DNA of 64,000 nucleotides from Rhizophagus irregularis (taxonomy: Eukaryota > Glomeromycota > Glomeromycetes > Glomerales > Glomeraceae). How positions within the stretch are numbered: position 1 is the stretch's first letter; every line of letters begins with the position of its first letter. The stretch lies in assembly GCF_026210795.1 (NCBI RefSeq), contig NC_089435.1, positions 2,914,001 through 2,978,000 of the forward strand, read 5' to 3'. Positions 36,805-47,297 of the stretch are shown piece after piece. The translations under genes were made by a program, and so were the position numbers. The notes under the pieces are model-generated. The model had not been told where the DNA came from, ran no database searches, and saw nothing but the letters and a program-made list of their open reading frames with translations.

Positions 36805-37560
36805 GGACAATATTCGAATTCACGAGTTTCGTCGGAAGTATCGGAACTTGTCATCTTGCTGTATGGTGGAGGGACGATCATTAAAATTTTCTTCATTGAA
36901 AATTTGTTTGTAATTTCTTGTAAAAATTCTAAATTCTCGTTCAAGACGTGATCAATCTTTTCGCTTGTTCTTTTTGATTGTAATAATGTTGCAAGGATTC
37001 GGGCTTTAGCCATATCATCTTCACGTCGTTTAGCTAACATAGTTTGTGTAGGGGCGTGTCGTTCTTCTTACGTGAGTCCAAGAGCGTTAGCGTCCGCATA
37101 TGAAACTACGGATGATCTATTCAGTGTAGGTGTAGTAGCGGAATTTGATGCCGAGGGGATTAATCGTAAATCCAAGGTCATTAACATGAGAGTGTGGGAA
37201 TGGTCTACGTTGAGAAAATGTGCAGTCTTTAAATTCATTATTTAGAGGTAATATCGCGTGGGCCTAACCTAAGCGCGTACATGGGTGTTTTAAAAGAATA
37301 TGACGAATTTGTTTGTTTTAGGACGCTATAGGTCCTAAATATTTTAAATGATGAATGGGTTTAGCAATATATTGCGATTCTAAAAATAAGAAACGGTATT
37401 TACGAGCTTGAAAGATTCTATCGTCTAACGACGAACTCGACGTTTGAGCGTTGAGTTTGAAGACTCTTCTACAATGTCGTTCGAAGCGCTCGTCTTGTTT
37501 TTTTTTTGTACGTGGTTTTAATTGTGGTGATCGTTTGAAATTATTAAGGAATTTTTTTTA
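36805..37560 (-). pseudogene. Decayed coding remnant interrupted by the hAT element
   Basis: The minus strand holds a stretch of coding-like, GC-richer sequence with charged helical readings such as LAKRREDDMAKARILATLLQ, and further upstream ERFERHCRRVFKL and FQARKYRFLFLESQYIA. It is broken in several places, and the hAT element sits at its 3' side. I do not recognise the family and treat it as a fossil of repeat origin. Confidence 0.45.
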
Positions 37561-39286
37561 TACAAATAACGTGAGCCTTGATCGATGACTTTCTTATCAT
37601 ATCCAAGAAACGGTATAGCTAATACCGAGCCGATTTGGAAAGACGTTATTATTCCATTTGGAACGCCATCTATACCCGATTGGCGTGCCAAATTTTGTTG
37701 TTAGATGAAGGTGTGCGATCAGATTTACCAATTTATTTTGTTTATTCGTTACAACAAAATTCTCTCTCTTCAAGTATGTAAACCTTTATTTATTAAAGTC
37801 ACTGAGATATTTGTGAATAAACAGATTATTTTAATGAAATTAACTTGTTTTACATTGTTTTTCAATTTTATAGCATAATTTTAGTACTTTAGTCAAATTA
37901 AATAGGTGTCAGAAGCTTAAACAAAGTTATTCACAGGCATAGAAATGCTCAAATATTAATTTTTGTCAAGATATCCTGAATATTTATGGATAATTAGTAT
38001 TTTTTTACAATAGGTTTAATATTTGAAGTTATTTTCGTTAAAAAAGTGTTGTTTATTTATTTATTAAATTTAATAGTGTAAAAGAGTCATTTTTTAAATG
38101 TTCTTATAATAAAACAATAAAATTATTTAATATTTTAAAGAAAATATGGGTTTATTTTTTTTCTTTCGTTGTCTGTTTTTTCTGATAAATGTTGCCACAC
38201 GACACAAAACAATCAACGAACCAATCAAAATTTGGACGCGACAAAAAACACGTGGGGTGAAAATTTTGGTGGTGTTACTGGGGTAATGATCTAATTGGTT
38301 TAGTCACGTGGAATTTTTTATTTTTTCCGGGGTAATATCAAATAAAATAAAGTAAAATGTTATAATAAAAGTAAAATATAAAATTTGTATGAATAATATG
38401 ATGTATATGTCGCAGTAAAGTGGTAAACTCTTTTTTATAATATAGGGTGTAATATAAGAAGTTAGAATAAGATATCGTTGAAAAAAAAAACTTCACCTTC
38501 AGTATATTTCTTTTAAAGGTCGAAACCTTTACCATACGTATATACTTTTAGGTATAGAGTGAAGATAAAAGGGATAAAATATCCGCACTTGTGTTGAGTT
38601 TTAAGGGGTGTTATAATAACTTGAAAGTTTATAAAAAAATTTTACTGCGCCATTGTAATAAATTTTAAAAAAAAAGTGGAAAGAGTTTTCAATTCTCGAA
38701 AACTATTTAATTAGTATGGGTTAGAATTGATGAAAATGTTGACACGCGATCAATTTTGCTGATCATAACTAAAATGGCTAGAGCAGCTTTTAAAATTATT
38801 GTTTATATAGGAATGCTTGCCTTCTCTTCAAGTTTGATTATAGTTAAAAGAGAGGTTATGAATACCATTTTTAATTTCTATATTGAAATTTGTAAAAGTT
38901 GACTTTATTAAGAAATTGGTATCAGAAAAAGCAAAAATGTGTATAGGATTTGATTTTATTTTGGTGAATTTTTATCATCTATTTTTGGAAATGATCTGCA
39001 AATTTTGATCACGTGTCAGTAATTTTTGTGGTTACGGCTTTGACAAATAAGTAACACAATCTTTCAGTCACGTGATTGCGACGGCACACAAAATATAGGT
39101 CATATGACACACTGTGTAAGGTGATAATCTCAATCATATGTTGCTGCAGTAGTTTAGTGATAGCCGTACCTAAAATCATACAAATCATACATAAACGTAT
39201 TATTTTAAGTAGTACGCGATAGTCGCACATTCATTTTCAATAAATATAAAACACTGTTAAAATTGACTAAATTATTATTTTCAAGA
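37561..39286. other. Spacer and upstream region of the kinase-Sel1 gene
   Basis: GC-richer until about 37700, then AT-rich. CACGTG hexamers (E-box type) occur near 38250, 38303, 39011 and 39068. Two copies of GGGGTAAT lie near 38279 and 38330. The minus-strand frames at 38338-38535 and 39009-39230 overlap the likely promoter and look random. Confidence 0.4.
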
Positions 39287-42200
39287 ATGTCAATAGAGAC
39301 GAAAGAAACAGACCTTAAAGAATCAAATATCTACATTGATTGGTTAGAAAAATCAATTGCCGATGAATACATAAACTATTACGCTTATTCAGAATTTAAA
39401 AATCTAAAACCGTTAGGAAGTGGCTTATATGGAAGTGTATCTCGTGCTAATTGGAAAAATACTGATGGATTTTTCGCTTTAAAAACTTTTAATAATGATA
39501 AAATAACGCTTAAAGAAGTTGTTAATGAGGCATGTAATCTATACTAATAACGTAATGTTAACTCTCAATTTTATTAAACTAAAATTTATTTCTTTTGTAG
39601 ATAAAATTACAGAAAGAATTAATTGCTAATGAAAATATTTTACGGTTTTATGGTATCACAAAAATAGAAAATGGTACGTTATAATAACATAAATTATGTG
39701 TTTCAAGTAAGATATATGTTAATTGTTTATTTTCTTTCATGTTGTATTCAGAAAAAAAATATTCATTAGTTTTGGAGTATGCAGATAGCGGTACACTAAA
39801 TATTTACTTAAAATTGCATTTTAATAAACTTGATTGGAACGAAAAATATCAATTATCATTTCAGCTAGCAAGTGCAATATCATTTTTACATGAACATGAT
39901 ATTATTCATCGTGACTTGGTAATAGTCTATTTTTTTTAACCATATCTATATAACATTTTTCGTAAAAAATATGCTGAATAAAATTTTTTGTACTATCATA
40001 GCATGCTGATAATGTACTCATGCATCAGAAAAAGATAAAGTTGGCAGACTTTGGATTATCAAGAAAAATTGCTAAAACATCAAGCAATAATGCATCAAAA
40101 GTGTTTGGTTTAATACCTTTTGTTGACCCAAGAAAGTTAAATGATCAAGATTACGAATTAAACAAAAAATCTGATGTGTATAGTATTGGAGTTTTAATGT
40201 GGCAAATTTCAAGCGGAAAAAAACCATTTTCTAATTGTAATCATGATGTAAGTTTATCCTTGTCCATAGTAAATGGTAAACGGGAAGAAATTATTGATAA
40301 TACTCCTATTGAATATAGTAATTTATATACAGGTAGAAAAATACTATTGTTTTCATTGAAAAAATAAATTTATTTATTATATTAATTTATTTTAATAATT
40401 AGAATGCTGGAAATATGAGCCAGACGAGCGTCCAAATATGCAAAAAGTTGTTTTATTTCTTAAATTAATGCTTCCTGACCAAGATCTTGAAATTTATGAT
40501 TATGAGGATAGACTATTACAAGAACTCTTAGATATAGTTGATAATTCCAGTATAAATGATGATCCAGATATAAATGATGATTCAGATATAAATGATGATC
40601 CAGATATAAATGATGGTTTAGACATAAATGATTATGTACAAAATATTCTTGACAGTTTACAAGATCAAGCAACTATCCAATCAGAGATAATAGAACCTAA
40701 AAATAATCAGTCAAATGTATCATTTCTCACAAATTCATCGAAGGATTCACTTGAATCAACGTTCAACAATATTAGTAATTTAATCGTTGATAAATTAATT
40801 AAAATTATTATTAAAAAACATGATAAAGGTTATACTTTTGATCAAATTCAACAGCTAATTGATCAAAAAACATTACGATTTAATCAAATTACAAATAATC
40901 TTATTAATTGGCTTACAAAAAATCAAGATAAATCACCTTATATTTGGCTTTTGGGATTATTTTATTATTATGGGATTGGAATAGAAGAAAATGACAGTAA
41001 AGCATTCGAATTATTTTCAAAAGCAGCAAAAAATGACTATCCAATAGCACAAGTTTATCTTGCTAAATGTTATAATGATGGATATGGAACTGAAAAGAAT
41101 AATAATTTAGCATTCAATTGGTATCAAATAGCTGCAGAAAATAATAATAGTATTGTTGGACAATTTTATTTGGGATATTGTTATGAATTTAATATTGGAA
41201 CTGAAAGTAGTGAAAATAAATTCATTGAATGGTATCAAAAAGCGGCTAATAATGGAAATACATCTGCAAAATTTTATCTTGCAAATTGTTACAGATTAGG
41301 AAAAGGAACAGAAAAATATGAATCTAAAGCATTTGAATATTACAAAATATTAGCTGAAAAAGAAATCATAGATGCTCAATATCAACTTGGAAATTGTTAT
41401 TATTATGGAGTTGGAATAGAAATTGATAAAGTTCAAGCTTTTAATTGGTACAAAAAAGCAGCAAATAATGGAAGTATTATTGCAAAATGTATTCTTGAAC
41501 AAAACTATAATAAGAAAACTAACACTAAAAAAAATAGAAGTATAGAAATTAAAATTCATAAAATAATGTATTTTGAGGGATTAAGAAAAATTGGAATTAA
41601 TAATTATAATGGTATTGGGACAAAACAAAATTATAAAAAAGCATATTATTATTTTCAAAAGGCAGCAGAAGGTGGTTATAAAATTGCACAATTTGATTTG
41701 GGTAGTTGTTATGAAAATGGTAAAGGTGTGAAAAAAAACAATAGAAAAGCTTTTAAACTATATCAAAAATCAGCTGAACAAGGTCTTTTAGGTGCTCAAT
41801 TTAAACTTGGATATTGTTACAATTTTGGAATTGGAACTGAAGTTGATGAAATAAAAGCATTTGAATTATATAAAATAGCAGTAGAAAAAGGCCACTTAGA
41901 TGCTCAATATCAACTTGGATATTGTTATGATAAAGGAATTGGAACTGAAGTTAATAAAATAAAAGCATTTAAATTATATAAAATAGCAGCAGAGAAAGGC
42001 CATTTAGATGCTCAATATCAACTTGGATATTGTTATGTCAAAGGAATTGGAACTGAAGTTAATGAAATAAAAGCATTTAAATTATTTAAAACAGCTGTAG
42101 AAAAAGGCCATTTAGATGCTCAATATCAACTTGGATATTGTTATGATAAAGGAATTGGAACTGAAGCTAATGAAATAAAAGCATTTGAATTGTATAAAAT

Positions 42201-43836
42201 TGCAGCAGATGCGCAATATCAACTTGGATATTGTTATGATAAAGGAATTGGAACTGAAGTTAATGAAATAAAAGCATTTGAATTATATAAAATATTAGCT
42301 GAAAAAAACCATTTAGATGCTCAATATCAACTTGGACATTGTTATGATAAAGGAATTGGAACTGAAGTTAATAGAACAAAAGCATTTAACTTATATAAAA
42401 TAGCAGCAGATCAAGGACATTTAGATGCTCAATATCAACTTGGATATTGTTATGATAAAGGAATTGGAACTGAAATTAATAGAACAAAAGCATTTGGCTT
42501 ATTTAAAATAGCAGCAGATCAAGGACGTTTGGATGCTCACTATCAACTTGGATATTGTTATTATAATGGAATTGGAACTGAAGCTAATATAATAAAAGCA
42601 TTTGAATTATATAAAATAGCAGCAAAAAAAGGTCATTTAGATGCTCAATATCAACTTGGATATTGTTATGATAAAGGAATTGGAACTGAAGTTAATAAAA
42701 TAAAAGCATTTAAATTATTTAAAATAGCAGCAAAAAAAGGCCACTTAGATGCTCAATATCAACTTGGATATTGTTATGTCAAAGGAATCGGAACTGAAGT
42801 TAATAAAATAAAAGCATTTAAATTATTTAAAATAGCTGTAGAAAAAGGCCATTTAGATGCTCAATATCAACTTGGATATTGTTATGATAAAGGAATAGGA
42901 ACTGAAGCTAATGAAATAAAAGCATTTGAATTGTATAAAATTGCAGCAGAAAAAGGCCATTTATATGCTCAATATCAACTTGGATATTGTTATGATAAAG
43001 GAATTGGAACTAAAGTTAACGAAACAAAAGCATTTGATTTATATAAAATATTAGCTGAAAAAAACCATTTAGGTGCTCAATATCAACTTGGACATTGTTA
43101 TGATAAAGGAATTGGAACTGAAGTTAATAGAACAAAAGCATTTAACTTATATAAAATAGCAGCAGATCAAGGACATTTAGATGCTCAATATCAACTTGGA
43201 TATTGTTATGATAAAGGAATTGGAACTGAAGCTAATAGAACAAAAGCATTTGGCTTATATAAAATAGCAGCAGATCAAGGACATTTAGATGCTCACTATC
43301 AACTCGGATATTGTTATTATAATGGAATTGGAACTACAGCTAATAGAACAAAAGCATTTGGCTTATATAAAATAGCAGCAGATCAAGGACATTTAGATGC
43401 TCACTATCAACTTGGATATTGTTATTATAATGGAATTGGAACTACAGTTAATGAAGTAAAAGCACTTGAATTATGTAAAATAGCGGCAGAAAAAGGCCAT
43501 TTCGATGCGCTTACACTGTATTTTTATTATAGAGGAATTGAAATTGAAAACGATTTTGAATATAAAATAGCTGCAGATCAAGATATGCAGTATGAACTTG
43601 GATGTCTTTATAATTTTGGGACTGGAAATAAAGTTAACGAAACAAGAGCATTTCAATTATATAAATTAGCAGCCGAAAAAGGGAATATTTTTGCACAAAA
43701 TAACCTTGGATTTTTGTATGAAAATGGTAAAGGTACAAAAAAAGATCTAGAAAAAGCTACCTATTGGTATAGAAAATCTGCAGAAAATGGAAATAAGTTG
43801 GCACAGCATAATTTGGAAATTTGTAATAGGAATTGA
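39287..43836 (+). CDS. Protein kinase with about 25 C-terminal Sel1 repeats, 1415 aa
   Basis: Exons 39287-39529, 39601-39673, 39752-39918, 40002-40332 and 40403-43836. The first intron begins GC (GAG|GCATGT) and ends TTGTAG, a GC-AG intron at the position where the paralogue at 47298 uses GT. Kinase domain, about residues 35-290: Gly loop [18 protein letters not shown] lysine, [23 protein letters not shown] in place of [15 protein letters not shown], then [11 protein letters not shown]. An acidic Asp/Asn/Ile repeat (40549-40632) links it to roughly 25 Sel1 repeats of about 36 residues with consensus [32 protein letters not shown] (quoted here as a pattern). It is likely a scaffolded signalling kinase. 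Domain order is the reverse of the gene at 1-2894. Confidence 0.92.
40549..40632 (+). repeat. 18-bp tandem repeat in kinase-Sel1 linker
   Basis: About four to five copies of ATAAATGATGATCCAGAT with small changes, encoding INDDPD units. It lies in the low-complexity acidic linker between the kinase domain and the Sel1 array and is a likely site of length variation. Confidence 0.7.
41810..43510 (+). repeat. Near-identical 108-bp Sel1 tandem repeats
   Basis: Units of about 108 bp with long identical stretches (GATGCTCAATATCAACTTGG, TATTGTTATGATAAAGGAAT). Higher-order blocks are repeated: the pattern [15 protein letters not shown] followed by RTKAFGL and then YCYYNGIGT occurs at about 42370-42580 and again at 43130-43340. 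One unit near 42190-42220 is shortened in frame ([13 protein letters not shown]). Uniformity at the DNA level points to recent unequal exchange. Confidence 0.8.
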
Positions 43837-45098
43837 AAGACATATAGTTGAATTATTTAAATAAAAAACTTTTCATGGATAGATAAAATATACTAAATAT
43901 AAAACTGGGAGATTTCAATTTTAGTGGTTCATTTGGTTCAGTATCAAGTTTAAACCACAGGCTCAATAAAATAATACTAAAAAATCTTAATTATAACTTC
44001 ATTTAATAATATCCTTTAATTTGCATAATTTTTTCATACAGTAACAATGCCAAGTAACTCTTATGCAATATAAAAAATCACATAATCAACGCATAAAATC
44101 AAATGTGCTGATAATTCAAAAACGACCATACAAATACTAAATCATAATTTTTAATGTATTCACAAGATAAAAATTTGCTTTTTGTTAGTCCTTTTTATAT
44201 ATGGTTAAGCATCAGTCTTGAAGCAAATTGAACTAGTAAATAGGGATTGGAACCGTCCAAAAAAACCTTACCCGGTTAAAAACCGGTTAATCGGAACGTT
44301 TAACCGGATAATAATCGGTTAAAGATATAAGTTTTACGTTTAACGCGTTATTTTGCCCATTTGAATATTTGATAAATCTATCGCAATTTTACTCTTAAAA
44401 TTATGCATCATTTATGATAAAAACACATTTTTAACTTTATTTATAAATATTTGATAAATTGTAAAGTGTAAACACATAATTTAATGTAAATATAAATACT
44501 AGTAAAAATGATAAAATTGAAATAACGAAAACGATTGGTTGTTCTTAACCTATTTTCTCTAAAAAGACTTTATAGATAACATTTCAAGTACTTAATTATG
44601 ATATTTATTTACTTATTAGTGCTAGCAACTTAAATACTTTGAATTTCTTTTAATAAAAAGAAGATTGTTGTCTTGATGACTCAGATTAAGATTCTTATAC
44701 TATGTCTCTATAGTCAATATCATCCATGTTGTATGAAAAATAAAAAAAAAATAACTTAAAAACAAAATTTCGTAAAAAATTGAGCAATAAAAAAGTTTCA
44801 ATCAGTTTATTTTTTTAGCTAGCTATTAGCCAATATAGGAATATCGGAAGTGCTGAATTAAAAAAATTATCTGATATAACAATCTTCATATTTAACCTAG
44901 GGATTTAGATATATGACTAATTTAATCGTAGATGCCATCAATTATAACATTAAATAAATAAATAAATATATATATAACATTTATAACTATATATACCGTA
45001 CATAATATATTCTAGTGTATAAAGCGTTATTAAAAGCTATTTTCTCTAGCCATTTAATTGTAATTATAAGTAATAATAACAATTTAGAGACTAATCTA
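43837..45098. other. Spacer between the two kinase-Sel1 genes, first part
   Basis: AT-rich spacer holding a truncated hAT end (44241-44340). No gene is seen. Confidence 0.5.
44241..44340 (+). mobile_element. Truncated hAT end, same family as 36428-36804
   Basis: Starts TAGGGATTGGAACCGTCC and continues with an A run, CCTTACCCGGTTAAA and further ACCGGTTAA-like motifs. It matches the left 80-100 bp of the complete element at 36428. I find no matching right end downstream, so it is a relic. Confidence 0.7.
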
Positions 45099-45486
45099 TC
45101 TATATAATTAAAAAAATTGTGTTTGTGTGACTAACGTTTAGATTAACCTATATAAATAATCTTTGAATTGTCCAACGTTTTCTTATAGACATACAATATT
45201 AATTACTAATATTGTGTAACATTTAATATGATCTATTAATGTGTTTGCGCCTGATCTATGCTTACCACTTGATCGGCAAATTCATTCTAATTACTAATGT
45301 GCAGGAAAAGGAAATTTGTATAATTCTGGCCGGAATTATACCTTCGCAATTTTCTCCCAAAATTAAAATGACCCCCCCCCCACGTTATAAATTCTTTAGC
45401 AAAGATCTAAATTTGATAAACGTGAGATCAAAAATGATGATCAATCAATTTATACAATCCGATGCGAAGCAACGGGCTACTGCTAG
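45099..45486 (+). mobile_element. Short non-autonomous Helitron-like element
   Basis: The 5' end is A|TCTATATAATTAAAAAAAT. The 3' end has a hairpin, CCGATGC-GAA-GCAACGG at 45459-45475, followed 7 nt later by CTAG|T (ends 45486). A 5' TC, a 3' hairpin plus CTRR, and insertion between A and T are the hallmarks of Helitrons. The element is 388 bp with no Rep/helicase frame. It includes an unusual C-rich run at about 45371. The open frame at 45239-45553 crosses its boundary and is not a gene. Confidence 0.72.
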
Positions 45487-45556
45487 TATACCAATTAAAA
45501 AAATATTCTGGTATTTTCTTTTTTTCGGTTACCACAATTTTTCATTATATTAACAA

Positions 45557-45851
45557 CCCTATAAAAAAAGAAAATTCGGAATTTGTCCTGAAAAGTATGG
45601 AAAATGTCCGGAAATTTTCCGTGCGTCCGGAAAACATTTGGAAACGGTCACATTTTGGAACACTTTCCGGACGCACAAATTCCAGACATTTTCTTGACAC
45701 TCCAGAATTTGTCCAGAATTTGTCCAGAATCGAGCGTCCGGAAAATGTTCCAAAACATGACCGTTTCTGAATGTTTTCCGGACGCACGGAAAATTTCTGG
45801 ACATTTTCCATACTTTTCAGGACAAATTCCGAATTTTCTTTTTTTATAGGG
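45557..45851. mobile_element. 295-bp MITE with about 110-bp inverted arms
   Basis: Starts CCCTATAAAAAAAGAAAATT and ends with its reverse complement. The arms stay complementary inward (TCGGAATTTGTCCTG, AAAATGTCC, CGTGCGTCCGGAAAAC). Flanking CAA on both sides could be a 3-bp target duplication. Several overlapping open frames on both strands here are by-products of the palindrome. The GC-richer CCGGACGC motifs repeat inside. Confidence 0.85.
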
Positions 45852-46040
45852 CAATGTCATCATCCTAATTATGTAAATTGCGAAATCGAAAAAAAAATGA
45901 ATGATTTAGTTACGCTTGTATGATAATAATATTAACAATCATCTTGAAAACATAAATTCTTCATTTTCACTTGACTACTTTCTTTGATTAGAAGATACAT
46001 TTAAGAAAAAATTATTTTATTAACGATTGTTCTTTATATT

Positions 46041-46184
46041 CAGACCTCGATATACTAATATTCGATATACCCGATATATATTAAAAAACTTGATACAACG
46101 ATAAAATTTTACTTCCCATTGTATATGTGAGAGAACATATAAATATCGATATTTTTCACATATCGTTATATCGGAGTTTGACTG
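46041..46184. mobile_element. pogo/Tigger-like MITE, 144 bp
   Basis: The right end, read on the minus strand, is CAGTCAAACTCCGATATAAC. The left end is CAGACCTCGATATAC. These match the CAGTCAAACCTCGAT-type ends of pogo-like (Tc1/mariner superfamily) elements. A TA follows the right end. The left TA is degraded. No coding frame. Confidence 0.6.
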
Positions 46185-47297
46185 TATTATATTGTGATTA
46201 GAGATTAGAAAATATGTAAAGTATCATATTTTTATTAATTTATCAAAAATTGACATTTTAAACTTCAATAACCTTGAAGTCTTTTCGTTAATTTTTTCCA
46301 AATTTCATGTTAATATATATATATCTGATAATATAACAATAGAAATAAATTTAGAATAATAAATTCAATAAAGGACATGACAAAATGAAAAATTATCAAT
46401 TAATTATTGTCTCGCTACAACTTTTACTAATCAAATTGTACAAACTATTTTGGAAAGATTGTGGCGTAAGTATTATAGAACATTACATTACTTAATTTTT
46501 GAAGTCAATTAATCTAAAAAAAAAGGACTTTTTTAATTTAATTATACATTTATAAAATAATCAAATAATGTAACCGTCTTTTCCCGTTACTTGTTTTTAC
46601 CAAATTCCTTTAGACTATCACGAATTTCTTTGTTTCTCTCTCATACAATTTATCGTTTATTATTATTAATAATAATATCTGCTTAACGTACAGTAAATTT
46701 ATTACACGCGTTTCACGAAGCCTGTATTTTTACGTGTACAGTACATCGAATGTAATTTCCTTTTGCCTGAGTAATTTTGACGATGATCATAAAAAATGGA
46801 AAGTGACATTAAAATGCCCGTTTGAGGAAGTTATCGGATCACGAAGAATCTATAATAATATCTTCTTGCAGACGTAAAATAAATTTTTACATACAACAAT
46901 AAATAATTTAATCATTAACATTATTTTTATGATAATAATTATCTTTAAATTGTGATTTCATTCGCTAAAATTCTCATTTTCATATACAACTGCGGAATTT
47001 TGGTAGTTTTGTAGTACAACGAACGAATAAGCATACGTCAGCTTGAGTTAATCAGAATCAGTGTTACCGACTAAACAATTGGAAATTTTGCTAATGAAGT
47101 TGTACTGAACACATTTTAATTGACATACGCACGTGCATATTACACTTTTATCAAAATTCCAATTTCATCAACCATTGTATCCAAGTTTTGCCGATCAATG
47201 AAAATCATTTAAAAATATTTCATTTGTAAAAATTCGATTGTTCTTTTTAATTTTATTAATCATAATCATAATCATAAAAACAACAACAGTAATAATA
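46185..47297. other. Spacer upstream of the second kinase-Sel1 gene
   Basis: AT-rich spacer with no gene or repeat that I can support. The last part presumably contains the promoter. An ATAATC microsatellite-like tract (AATCATAATCATAATC) lies at about 47260. Confidence 0.5.

Noticed and set aside
38245-39075. Four CACGTG hexamers as a regulatory cluster
   Set aside because: Spacing is irregular and the motif also occurs elsewhere (for example in the MULE end); not enough to call an operator.
45239-45863. Cluster of overlapping open frames on both strands
   Set aside because: They arise from the palindromic MITE at 45557-45851 and cross the Helitron boundary; no domain and mirrored peptides on both strands.
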